Source of the DNA: Salipiger mangrovisoli
GTDB taxonomy: Bacteria; Pseudomonadota; Alphaproteobacteria; Rhodobacterales; Rhodobacteraceae
Length of the DNA stretch: 64,000 bases
Direction: 5' to 3'
Assembly (NCBI RefSeq): GCF_015223355.1
Contig: NZ_JADFFK010000017.1
Span: 62,001-126,000, forward strand
The position numbers and the translations under genes were made by a program. The first letter of the stretch is position 1; each line of letters opens with the position of its first letter. Positions 36,769 through 45,047 of the stretch are shown here, one piece after another. The notes beneath the pieces are model-generated. The model did no database searches. It saw only the letters and a program-made list of their open reading frames with translations, and was not told where the DNA came from.

Positions 36769-37509
36769 ATGCGACACGCCAAAGCTCTCACGGTTTCCGC
36801 CCTTCTCCTCCTTCCCCTGCCCGCGCTTGCCGAACGCGCGCCGCAAACCATGGGTCAGGACGCCCGCGTGCGCTCGGTTTGGTACAACCCTTCGGATGTG
36901 ATCCGCGTCGACACCAACCTGCGGACCAACACCGCGCTCGAACTTGGCCGTGGCGAGCGGATCGAGCAGGTGCTTCTCGGGGATTCCGAGGCTTTCGATG
37001 TCGAGGTTCTGTCGAACCGCAACACGGTCTCGGTGAAACCGGTCATCGGCAGTGCCCACAGCAACATGACCATTTACACCTCCCGCCGCGCCATCGCCTT
37101 TGTCCTGACCGAAGGCCGCAGCAAGACCCCGACCTACCGCGTCGCGGTCAAATACCCTGAAGACCAGCCGGCCCGGGCATCCAGCACGCCCAAGGCGATC
37201 GGCACCCGCGACACCGGCTATGAATACGCCGGCGGCGGACAGGCCCGGCCCACGGCGGTTTGGAACGACGGGCAGGCGACGTATTTCGAGTTCCGCCAAG
37301 GGGTCCGCCCCTCGATCTTCGCCGTCGATGGCGAGGGTTTTGAGCTGACGGTGAATTCGCAGACCCGCGGCCGGGTCGTGCGCGTCGGCGGCGTAGCCGA
37401 GGCTTTCACCATCCGGATCGGCGACGAGGTGATCTGCGTTCGCCGCGTGGCGGGCGGCAAGACCGTGGATCCCTTCATCCTCCGCAGCCTTGCCGGGAAG
37501 GAGTTCTGA
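36769..37509 (+). CDS. virB9: Type IV secretion outer-membrane complex protein VirB9
   Basis: A 246-aa exported protein: signal peptide (about 1-21, LPALA-ERAP), an N-terminal domain with VLLGDSEAFDVEV and SNMTIYTSRRAIAFVLTEG, and a C-terminal beta domain starting WNDGQATYFEF that joins the outer-membrane core with VirB7 and VirB10. The motif pattern matches VirB9/TrbG. Confidence 0.92.
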   Translation: MRHAKALTVSALLLLPLPALAERAPQTMGQDARVRSVWYNPSDVIRVDTNLRTNTALELGRGERIEQVLLGDSEAFDVEVLSNRNTVSVKPVIGSAHSNMTIYTSRRAIAFVLTEGRSKTPTYRVAVKYPEDQPARASSTPKAIGTRDTGYEYAGGGQARPTAVWNDGQATYFEFRQGVRPSIFAVDGEGFELTVNSQTRGRVVRVGGVAEAFTIRIGDEVICVRRVAGGKTVDPFILRSLAGKEF

Positions 37510-37510
37510 G

Positions 37511-39025
37511 ATGGCCGAGCACAAGGGCACCGACGATCAGGGTTTCGAGGAGACTGACTTCGAGGCTGACGGCACCGCGCAGGAGAAAGCCTACCACGTC
37601 GAGCGCAAGCCCCGCCGCGCGGCGCTGGGGCTGAACTCGCTCGCCGGCAAACTGGCCTCCGGCCTCATCGCGGGCTGCCTGCTCGTGGTGCTGGCCTACG
37701 CTATGGTCGCGGGCGAAGACGAGAGCGCGCCCATTGAGACCTCCAACGTCACCGAGTTCCAGGACGGGGCGAGCGGCAGCGGCTTCGGCAACATCGCCCC
37801 CGCCGCGACGCCCGAGCCCGAGGACGAGGGCTTTGACTTCGGTCTCATCCAGGACCAGCTCGACAGTCAGCGCAGCGCCTTAGAGGCGCGCAATGCCTCC
37901 CTGCAGGAACAGGTGCAGCAACTGCAGAGCAGCCTCGCCGATCTGTCCGGTCGTGCGGGCAGCGAAGACAGCGCCGTCGTCGCAGACCTCTCCCGTGCCC
38001 TGCAGGAGACGCAGGAGCAGAACGCGCAAATCGCGCAGCAGATGCGCGAGGAGTTCGCCAACCAGCTGAAATCGCTGCAGGCGGCCAATGAAGAGCGCAT
38101 GACCCAGCAGGAAGAGACGCTGGAGTCGCTGCGCCGCGAAAACCTGGCGCTGCAGACCGAAATCACCACCGCCAGCAATAACGCCGCGCAGGAGGCCCAG
38201 GACGCCGAAGCCGAGCGGCGGCGTCAAGCTGAGCGCGAGGCCGAGCTGGCCGAACGTCGGCGCCAGCAGCAGGAGGAACTGCAGGCCCGCGTCGAGTCCG
38301 AGGCAGTGGTCTACGACAGCGGCGCAAGCTCAGGCAGCGCAGAACCGGCGAGCGGCGGACCCGGGGACACAGCCGGGCAGCTGAGCCCGCGCGGGCAGTC
38401 GCGCGACAGCGCGCTGCGCGCCTTTGTCACCGGCAGCACTGGTGCCACGCCGACCGAGCAGGCGACGGAGATTGCCAATCCCTCCTACACGGTCCTTCAG
38501 GGTACGATGATCCAGGCGAGCCTCGAGAACGCCGTCGACTCCTCCCTGCCCGGCGCCGTCTCGGCCGTGGTCAACTACCCGGTCTGGTCCTTCGATCAGA
38601 GCCAGGTGCTGATCCCTTCCGGCTCGCGCCTCTTCGGCTCCTACAGCTCGGACATCAACATCGGTCAGGGCCGCATCCTCATCGGCTGGACCCGCCTCGT
38701 GACCCCCGACGGTCAATCGGTGCAGCTCTCGGCGTTTGGCGGGGATCAGATGGGCCGCTCGGGCATCAGCGGACAGGTCGACACGCGCTTTGGCACGCGC
38801 TTCGGCAATGCAGCGCTGATCTCGCTCATCGGCGCGGGCCCGAGCATTGCCGCTGCGCAGATCGACGATGACACCACCTCCGACATTGCCCGCGATATCA
38901 CCGAGGATCTTGGCGATTCCACCAGATCGGCCGCGGCAGACTACGCCACCCTGCCCCCGATCATCACAGTCGAGCAAGGCAGCGCCATCACCGTCATGGT
39001 CGACCGCGATCTGGAATTCTTCTGA
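37511..39025 (+). CDS. virB10: Type IV secretion core protein VirB10
   Basis: A 504-aa protein spanning both membranes. A cytoplasmic N-terminus, one membrane helix (about 50-70) and a long Gln/Glu-rich coiled coil (about 118-270) precede a C-terminal TrbI/VirB10 beta-barrel (about 325-500). The barrel contains YTVLQGTMIQASLENAVDSS, VLIPSGSRLFGSYSSDINIG, the WTRLVTPDGQSVQL stretch and ITVMVDRDLEF. The coiled coil is longer than in Agrobacterium VirB10, where a proline-rich arm is usual. It overlaps virB11 by 1 nt (TGATG). Confidence 0.93.
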   Translation: MAEHKGTDDQGFEETDFEADGTAQEKAYHVERKPRRAALGLNSLAGKLASGLIAGCLLVVLAYAMVAGEDESAPIETSNVTEFQDGASGSGFGNIAPAATPEPEDEGFDFGLIQDQLDSQRSALEARNASLQEQVQQLQSSLADLSGRAGSEDSAVVADLSRALQETQEQNAQIAQQMREEFANQLKSLQAANEERMTQQEETLESLRRENLALQTEITTASNNAAQEAQDAEAERRRQAEREAELAERRRQQQEELQARVESEAVVYDSGASSGSAEPASGGPGDTAGQLSPRGQSRDSALRAFVTGSTGATPTEQATEIANPSYTVLQGTMIQASLENAVDSSLPGAVSAVVNYPVWSFDQSQVLIPSGSRLFGSYSSDINIGQGRILIGWTRLVTPDGQSVQLSAFGGDQMGRSGISGQVDTRFGTRFGNAALISLIGAGPSIAAAQIDDDTTSDIARDITEDLGDSTRSAAADYATLPPIITVEQGSAITVMVDRDLEFF

Positions 39026-40023
39026 TGACCGCAGCACCGCCGCGCGCGTCCTTCCTTGCAAGCTACCTTGCGCCCCTGAGCCCCTGGCTTGGTGATCCAC
39101 ACGTGGTGGAGGTGGCGATCAACCCCGATGGCGGCGTCTGGATCGAGCGACAGGGTGACAGTCACATGCAGCGGGCCGAAGGGCTGAGCGTCGCGCCGGC
39201 GCAAGCCGCGGACCTCGCCAAGGCGATCGCTTCTGAGGTAGACGTGCCGCTCTCGGCGAAAAAGCCGATCGTGTCGGGCAAGATCGCACATGGCGGTTCG
39301 CCGCTGCGGGCGCAGGTCGTGGCGGCCCCGGTGATCGAAGGCGCGCCCTCGATCTGCTTCCGGCGGTATGCGCAGTCCAAGCTCGAGATCGGAGACATGA
39401 CGCTTCTGCATGGTCAGCTCGTCGATCTCGACAAGCGGCGTCGGGATCGGGCACAGCAGGTGCGCGAGTTGACTGGCGCGGGCCAGGTCAACGAGGCCAT
39501 GCAGCTTTGCATCGAGGACCGCCTGAACGTGGTGATCTCCGGCGGCACCTCCACCGGCAAAACCACTTTCGCCCGCGCGCTCCTTGAGATGGTCGACACG
39601 CGCGAACGGCTGGTCACCATCGAGGATGCCTTCGAGCTCTTCCCGAGCCACGCCAATACTGTCTCCATGAAATCGGACCGGATGCCGGGGTCTGAAAAAT
39701 CCCCCGCAAAGCTCCTGGAATCCAGCCTGAGGATGCGTCCCGACCGGATCATTCTCGGCGAGCTTCGCGGCTTTGAGGCCCTCACCTTCCTCGAGGCCAT
39801 CAACACTGGCCATGGTGGGTCCTTCACCACCATCCACGCGGACACCGCGCTCAAGGCCATCGATCGGCTGGCCATGATGGTGCTCGGCACCGGGCTCAAC
39901 ATGAGTTTCGAAGAGGTGCGCCGCTACTGCGCGCACAGCATCGATGTCGTGATCCAGCTGGGAAGGGAGGATGGGAAAAGGGGGATTGCGGAGATTTTTC
40001 TGCCGGGGGCGCACGCATCGTGA
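39025..40023 (+). CDS. virB11: Type IV secretion traffic ATPase VirB11
   Basis: A 332-aa hexameric ATPase on the cytoplasmic face. The N-terminal domain (about 1-150) precedes the RecA-like domain with Walker A VVISGGTSTGKTTFARALL near 170, an Asp-box (VTIEDAFEL), Walker B-like RIILGELRGFEALTFLEAIN and the His-box TGHGGSFTTIHADTA. It is the last gene of the virB operon; no obvious terminator follows. Confidence 0.95.
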   Translation: MTAAPPRASFLASYLAPLSPWLGDPHVVEVAINPDGGVWIERQGDSHMQRAEGLSVAPAQAADLAKAIASEVDVPLSAKKPIVSGKIAHGGSPLRAQVVAAPVIEGAPSICFRRYAQSKLEIGDMTLLHGQLVDLDKRRRDRAQQVRELTGAGQVNEAMQLCIEDRLNVVISGGTSTGKTTFARALLEMVDTRERLVTIEDAFELFPSHANTVSMKSDRMPGSEKSPAKLLESSLRMRPDRIILGELRGFEALTFLEAINTGHGGSFTTIHADTALKAIDRLAMMVLGTGLNMSFEEVRRYCAHSIDVVIQLGREDGKRGIAEIFLPGAHAS

Positions 40024-40247
40024 CAGCAGGAGTTCAAGGAAGAAATTTACTACCGCTCGGCCACCCCTTCGGGTAGATTGGCGAGTATTGTGCAGACCTG
40101 CACGTTTTACGAGCATTTGCGCGGATGGTGAGCTACTTGACGTGAGGTTTAGACCGGACTTTAGCAGATGCTGTTGGTTGCCATTTTTTACCTCGTATCT
40201 GCTGAAAAGAATATTTGGTCAAATAAAGCATGAGTTGAAGTGTAGGT

Positions 40248-40460
40248 ATGGAGAAAATCGTCTTCTTCGGTGGGTTCGTTCTAGTAGGCGTCGGTATCGC
40301 GATTCTCGCGACCGACCATCTGGCCTTCGGCGCCGAAATCACCGGAACCTTCGTTTCCTCCAGAACCCTCCTCTTCCCCCTCGGCATCGCGGCGGTGCTC
40401 ATTGGTGGCATTGCAGTGCTGGCTGGCTCGGTCGCAGGAATGGTCCGGAACCAGAAGTGA
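40248..40460 (+). CDS. Small two-helix membrane protein
   Basis: A 70-aa protein with two hydrophobic segments (about 4-21: IVFFGGFVLVGVGIAILA; and 42-62: LLFPLGIAAVLIGGIAVLAG) and a short positive tail (RNQK). The upstream 220 bp are AT-rich and may contain its promoter. It could be real from its composition and clear topology, but I recognise no family and no strong ribosome binding site is visible. It is followed by 270 bp without a gene. Confidence 0.5.
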   Translation: MEKIVFFGGFVLVGVGIAILATDHLAFGAEITGTFVSSRTLLFPLGIAAVLIGGIAVLAGSVAGMVRNQK

Positions 40461-40731
40461 ACATGATGCCTTTTGCGCATCCAGCGACAAGTGCTCTGCC
40501 CGAAAAGCCAAGCGCCTTGAGGGCAATCATCAGGGCGTGGCCGCTCAGTTGATCGAGGGCCTGCCCCTTATATGATGCATATAAAGGCATCAGAACCAAA
40601 TTTGATATCGAATTCCGCATCAGTCTTGAGACTGACCAGCGCATTTCCCAGTGCACCAAGGGCCTGCCTTGGGAACCACCTATGGCAGGCTATTCCACGG
40701 TGGTCGACACCGTGAGGGAAACTCCTTCTTT

Positions 40732-41349
40732 TTAACCCTCCTGTCGTGCCTGTTCGACCGCCTTCTCCAATCCAGCCCGGTCCAACGCGCCTGGATAGAG
40801 AGTCCTCCCAATGATGAAGACCGGCGTGCCATTCAGGCCCATCGCCGCTGCCTGCATTGAGTTGCGGTCCAGAAGGCCATCCCACTTTGCTCGGTTTTCC
40901 AGATAGGCGTTCTGCACCGCTTCGACATCGATCGCCGCGGCGCGCAATGTCTCGTCCACCTGCGCATGGTCAAAGCGCCCCTCGGTCGCCATCAATGCCT
41001 CCTTCGCCCTTGTATGGAGGCCGAGCTCGACAGCGCCAAGTGCAAGCTGACTGGCATAGACCGAAGGTGCGCCGAAGATTGGCCAGTCCTTCATCACGAG
41101 CCGCAGATTGCCGTCGGAGGCGACGATGTCCGTGACCGTTGGGTGCGTTTTCTTGCAGAACGGGCACTGGTAATCAAAATACTCCACGATCGTCACGTCC
41201 CCTGAGGGATTGCCCTCGACGGGTCCGACCGGATCGTTCAGGACATCGTTGACTGAAATCTCCTGTGCCCGCGCCAGGCTCGCGTTTGAACTTGCAATAA
41301 GGGCTACGCCCGCACCGCCGGTGAGAAGATTGCGCCGAGTGATGGTCAT
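40732..41349 (-). CDS. DsbA-family thiol oxidoreductase
   Basis: A 205-aa exported thioredoxin-fold protein. The N-terminus has a twin-arginine-like leader (TRRNLLTGGAGVALIASSNA, cut near ARA-QEIS). The active site is YFDYQCPFCKKTHPTV (CPFC), and the cis-Pro loop is LNGTPVFIIG. Proteins of this DsbA/ScsC/Com1 class form or isomerise disulfides in the periplasm. It is last in a four-gene leftward operon with dsbD and overlaps the L,D-transpeptidase gene by 4 nt, so DsbD probably supplies it with electrons, making it a reductase or isomerase. Confidence 0.9.
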   Translation of the reverse strand: MTITRRNLLTGGAGVALIASSNASLARAQEISVNDVLNDPVGPVEGNPSGDVTIVEYFDYQCPFCKKTHPTVTDIVASDGNLRLVMKDWPIFGAPSVYASQLALGAVELGLHTRAKEALMATEGRFDHAQVDETLRAAAIDVEAVQNAYLENRAKWDGLLDRNSMQAAAMGLNGTPVFIIGRTLYPGALDRAGLEKAVEQARQEG

Positions 41350-42134
41350 GTTGCTTCTCCTTTCGATTGTTTTCGCACATCAGCCGCCTCCGCGAGCGGC
41401 GGTACAGTGCCCCGACCCGACTGGGCCTCGGTGAGGACCATCACCTTGGTCATGCTGTCCGTCTTGCTCGCGAGGTGGATGATGTCCTGGTTGAAGAGCC
41501 GGATGCAGCCCGACGACGTGCCGTGCCCGATGGACTCAGGCTCCGGCGTACCGTGGATGCGATAGAGGGTGTCGCCACTTTCGTCGTGGAGATAGAGCGC
41601 GCGCGCGCCGAGCGGGTTTTCTATGCCGCCGTCCAGACCGTCGCGAATGGGCCCGTAGAGATCGGGCTCGCGCTTGATCATATTCTGCGTCGGCGTCCAG
41701 TGCGGCCAATCGCGCTTGTAAGGCACATGCGCCTCACCCGTCCAACCATAGCCCGCCGCACCGACGGCTACCGTATACCGCATCGCACGATTATCTGGTT
41801 TGATTTGATAGAGGTAGCGGGCGTGCGGATCGACGATAATGGTCCCCGGAGCTTCGCTGCTCCAGTAGTTGACCTCCTGTCGCACCGTCTCTGAGTTCAG
41901 GAACCGCGCTGGCACCGCAGGAATGGGAATCCCATCGTCTTCGACCGCATTGTACATGGCGCGCTGCTCTGCCGTGACGGAAGACTGTTCAACCGCCGCA
42001 GGAACCGCCTCCACATCCGCAGCGCCCTCACCAAACCGGTTCGGCAGCGCATTTGTGTCAGGCGGCCTTACACAGGCCGAGAGGACCGCCACAGCCAGCA
42101 ATGCTGAAGGCAGTCTCAAATCATTTAGGATCAT
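41346..42134 (-). CDS. L,D-transpeptidase (YkuD) lipoprotein
   Basis: A 262-aa lipoprotein with lipobox LSAC (Cys21). The YkuD catalytic domain (about 95-245) contains the active site HGTPEPESIGHGTSSGCIRL, whose Cys is the nucleophile and whose His assists. Such enzymes make 3-3 crosslinks in peptidoglycan or attach proteins to it. Its catalytic Cys must be kept reduced in the periplasm, which fits its place inside a thiol-redox operon. It overlaps both neighbours by 4 nt. Confidence 0.9.
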   Translation of the reverse strand: MILNDLRLPSALLAVAVLSACVRPPDTNALPNRFGEGAADVEAVPAAVEQSSVTAEQRAMYNAVEDDGIPIPAVPARFLNSETVRQEVNYWSSEAPGTIIVDPHARYLYQIKPDNRAMRYTVAVGAAGYGWTGEAHVPYKRDWPHWTPTQNMIKREPDLYGPIRDGLDGGIENPLGARALYLHDESGDTLYRIHGTPEPESIGHGTSSGCIRLFNQDIIHLASKTDSMTKVMVLTEAQSGRGTVPPLAEAADVRKQSKGEAT

Positions 42135-42934
42135 GGAAGTCCTTTCTTTACCTTGAGGATCATGCCCCGCAGTCCGGCCCGCGAGATTTCTCCGGTATGT
42201 GAAGCGACGAGTTGCCCGTGGGTGTTGAAAACCAAGGTACTGGGCAGCCCCACCGCTTTGAGTTCCTGCATCAGCGCGCTGGATGGATCGCGAAAAATAT
42301 CGTCCGCGTCGAGGCCGGCGCGTTTGATGAAGCGGGCGATCTCAGACGCGGACTCGCCCTGATTGGCGAAGATGAAATCGACCCCAGGCTGCGTGGCGGC
42401 GAGATCCTGCATCATAGGCATCTCGCGTCTGCAGGGCGGGCACCACGACGCCCAGAGGTTAAGTACCAACGGCGGTCCTGGGACGAGTTCCAGGACGTCG
42501 CCATCTAGTGCCAGCAAGGATTCGGATGGCAGGTCGGGGGCTCCTTCCGAATGAAGGGAGAGAGCCGCAAGTTGCGCCGCAGAGGCCAGCGCGGCACTGG
42601 TGAAAAGCGGTAGCGATGCTTTGAGCCCTATGTGCAACGCGATCGAAGCCACCACGAGCGCAGCGGCACCCCAGCCAGCGGATGCGAGAAAGCCGCCCTG
42701 CCAGACGCGGAATATATCGAGCGGCACAGTTTCATAATCGGCCCAGTGCTTGAGAACAAAGCCGGCTCGCGCACCGAGAATCCAAGCCAGTACCACCAAG
42801 GTCGCCCATCGCTCGTTCCTTTTTGAGGCGCTCCTTCCGATCAGCCTCGTCGCCGCGAGAAAAACGCCGATCGCCAACACGGCGGCAAACCGCGCTCCGT
42901 CGAACGCAATAGGGCCAAGGGAGATTGCATTCAT
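42131..42934 (-). CDS. Lgt-like membrane domain fused to TlpA-type thioredoxin
   Basis: A 267-aa fusion. Residues 1-120 have about four membrane helices with a stretch like prolipoprotein diacylglyceryl transferase (GARAGFVLKHWADYETVPLD, IFRVWQGGFLASAGWGAA), too short for a full Lgt enzyme. Residues about 135-265 are a TlpA/ResA-like thioredoxin domain with active site LWASWCPPCRREMPMMQ and the cis-Pro loop VGLPSTLVFNTHG. It should act as a membrane-tethered periplasmic thiol reductase fed by DsbD. It is coupled to both neighbours (overlaps of 4 nt). Confidence 0.85.
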   Translation of the reverse strand: MNAISLGPIAFDGARFAAVLAIGVFLAATRLIGRSASKRNERWATLVVLAWILGARAGFVLKHWADYETVPLDIFRVWQGGFLASAGWGAAALVVASIALHIGLKASLPLFTSAALASAAQLAALSLHSEGAPDLPSESLLALDGDVLELVPGPPLVLNLWASWCPPCRREMPMMQDLAATQPGVDFIFANQGESASEIARFIKRAGLDADDIFRDPSSALMQELKAVGLPSTLVFNTHGQLVASHTGEISRAGLRGMILKVKKGLP

Positions 42935-44748
42935 TGACCAACGATCCTGAGAGATCGCAGCAATTCGGCGCTGTCGATGTCCCCCACCAGCCGACTGCTC
43001 GCGACTTCAGTCCTGGAGGCATCGAGAAACAGCATGGTCGGCGGCCCGGCGACCGCGAGCTCTCGCAGGGTGTCGCGTGCGCTCGGTGTCATTTCGGTCA
43101 CGTCGAACTTGACAGAGTTCATCTCTACCAACTCCGCGATCACTCCCGGGTCGCTAAGCGGCCCGCGCTCGATAACGCGGCACGTCACGCACCATTCCGC
43201 CGTGACATACACGAGCGCAGGCCTTTTCCCGTCTTCGCTAAGCGTTCGCTTCAGCTCAGCGGCTGATGTCACCGTGCTGAAATTCACCTCTGACGATCGC
43301 GTGACCACGTCGGCCGCGACACGCAAAGGAGCAAGTGGGCGAGTGGGGTCACTACCACCGAGGGCGGCCCCGACACCTTCAAGTATACCAGTGACCACCA
43401 ACAGGATCGACAACGTGAATGTGGCACTTCGGTAAAGCATTGCGGGCATGCAAGCCGCTGTCCAGACTGCCACGCCCGTACCGATTAAGAGCGCTGCCCA
43501 TAGCGTCAAAATTATTTGCCCCGGCAAGACGCGCCCCGCCAGCCAGATGGCAAAGCCGAGGAAAACGACACCGAAGACCCGCTTGGTCACTTTCATCCAC
43601 GCGCCGCTGCGCGGCAGGATGCGCGGGCCGAACATGCCAACGGCAAGCAGCGGCATTCCCTGCCCAAGCCCCAATGCGAAGAGCGCCGTCGCGCCAAGGG
43701 CGACATCCCCGGTTTGCGCTATGTAGAGAAGTGCCCCTGCAAGTGGCGCGGTCACGCACGGCCCGATGATAAGGGCCGACGTCAAGCCGAGCACCGCGGC
43801 GGCACCGACAGAGCCGTCGCGCCTTCGCGCCCGGCCGAGTCTTGCCTGGAGCGCTGCAGGCATCTGCAGTTCGAATGCTCCGAACATAGACAGTGCGAGC
43901 AGACAGAAAAGCGCTGATACTAGACCAATGGCAGCCGGCGATTGCAGCGCCACCTGAAGGTTCGCTCCGGACCATGCCGCAACCACTCCGAGCAGCCCAA
44001 AAGCCGACGCCATCGCCAACACGTAGGTGCCGGTGAGCACCAAGCCACGGCGCGCTCTAATTGGGGCACCCTGCCCGGCCAACATCCCTGTGAGGATCGG
44101 CAACATCGGCAAGACGCAAGGTGTGAAGGCCAGAAGCAGGCCGAATCCAAAGAAAGCAAGGATAGCGAACGCTGAACCACCTCGGCTGGCAAGACTCTCG
44201 ATGAGTCCGGTCTCTTCGCTCACTGTAATCCCGGTGGACACCGGAGCCGATCGTGCGACCGTTTCAGGCGTTGCTTGGGCTTGGAGAAATCCAAGGCGAT
44301 CTTTCGCAATTGGGGGCTGCGGCCATTCCAGCGTCCCTTGGGCCGTGAGTGTGGCAGTCTGCGGCGCATAGCAGATGCCATCCTGCTGGCATCCCTGCCA
44401 GGTCAGGGTCAAAGGCTGCACCACGGGCGCAATGGCGATGGACACGTCTTCACGGAATATTTGCTCATCACCGAAATTTGGATCGTCATAGGGCTCGCCG
44501 TCCGGCAGATTCAGCGGAAGTGATCGACCGACTTGGGTCTTGGCAGCGAAGCGGCTGCGATACAGATAGTACCCCTCGGCCACCTTCCAATTCAGAACCA
44601 AGGTGTCCTCGGCACCCTGCGAGATCGAAAGGTCAAAGGCTGCGCTTGGCTCCAGAGCGCCGGGCGCAGACGCGAACGAAACACCCGGCACAATCGCGCC
44701 GAGCAGACATAGAAAGGCAGTAAGCCTGAAGAGCGGAGATCGTCCCAT
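42931..44748 (-). CDS. dsbD: Thiol:disulfide interchange protein DsbD
   Basis: A 605-aa inner-membrane electron conduit. A signal peptide leads to an N-terminal periplasmic domain (about 30-150) with the redox pair in WQGCQQDGICYAPQ. The central eight-helix domain (about 190-440) has Cys in LLLAFTPCVLPMLPILTG and LIIGPCVTAPLAGALL. The C-terminal thioredoxin domain carries VTAEWCVTCRVIERG. All three Cys pairs are intact. It carries electrons from cytoplasmic thioredoxin to periplasmic partners, here probably the TlpA-like and DsbA-like proteins of the same operon. Confidence 0.93.
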   Translation of the reverse strand: MGRSPLFRLTAFLCLLGAIVPGVSFASAPGALEPSAAFDLSISQGAEDTLVLNWKVAEGYYLYRSRFAAKTQVGRSLPLNLPDGEPYDDPNFGDEQIFREDVSIAIAPVVQPLTLTWQGCQQDGICYAPQTATLTAQGTLEWPQPPIAKDRLGFLQAQATPETVARSAPVSTGITVSEETGLIESLASRGGSAFAILAFFGFGLLLAFTPCVLPMLPILTGMLAGQGAPIRARRGLVLTGTYVLAMASAFGLLGVVAAWSGANLQVALQSPAAIGLVSALFCLLALSMFGAFELQMPAALQARLGRARRRDGSVGAAAVLGLTSALIIGPCVTAPLAGALLYIAQTGDVALGATALFALGLGQGMPLLAVGMFGPRILPRSGAWMKVTKRVFGVVFLGFAIWLAGRVLPGQIILTLWAALLIGTGVAVWTAACMPAMLYRSATFTLSILLVVTGILEGVGAALGGSDPTRPLAPLRVAADVVTRSSEVNFSTVTSAAELKRTLSEDGKRPALVYVTAEWCVTCRVIERGPLSDPGVIAELVEMNSVKFDVTEMTPSARDTLRELAVAGPPTMLFLDASRTEVASSRLVGDIDSAELLRSLRIVGQ

Positions 44749-45047
44749 GCCGAGCGGTCTGAATGGTGATTCTTAAGACCCGCTTAGAAAATTCTTAAAG
44801 TTTTCATAAGGTCCACGGACGAGACAAGATTTGGCGCACGGTGCGTCGGTCGCCTCTGGCACGGGAAACGCTGCGGTCGCGACCGTCCCTCTTCCCAGCG
44901 ATCGCCTGCGGGTAAAGACCTGAAGATTTCACCCGAGGGGCAGAAATCATATTCAAAATTCGGAACGCAAAAGCATCGGAGTGCATTCACTCCACAATGA
45001 GGCGCTGCAGAAACGCGGCGCCCGCTCAACCACCGGAGGAAGATGCC
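44749..45047. promoter_or_regulatory. Divergent promoter region of the dsbD and MBL-rhodanese operons
   Basis: The 299-bp spacer is AT-richer than the genes. Next to dsbD, ATTCTTAA occurs twice in direct orientation about 22 bp apart (near 44770 and 44791), with AAAGTTTTCAT after the second. These repeats are good candidates for a shared operator, for example of a response regulator. GGAGGAAGATG before 45048 is the ribosome binding site of the MBL gene. Confidence 0.45.
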
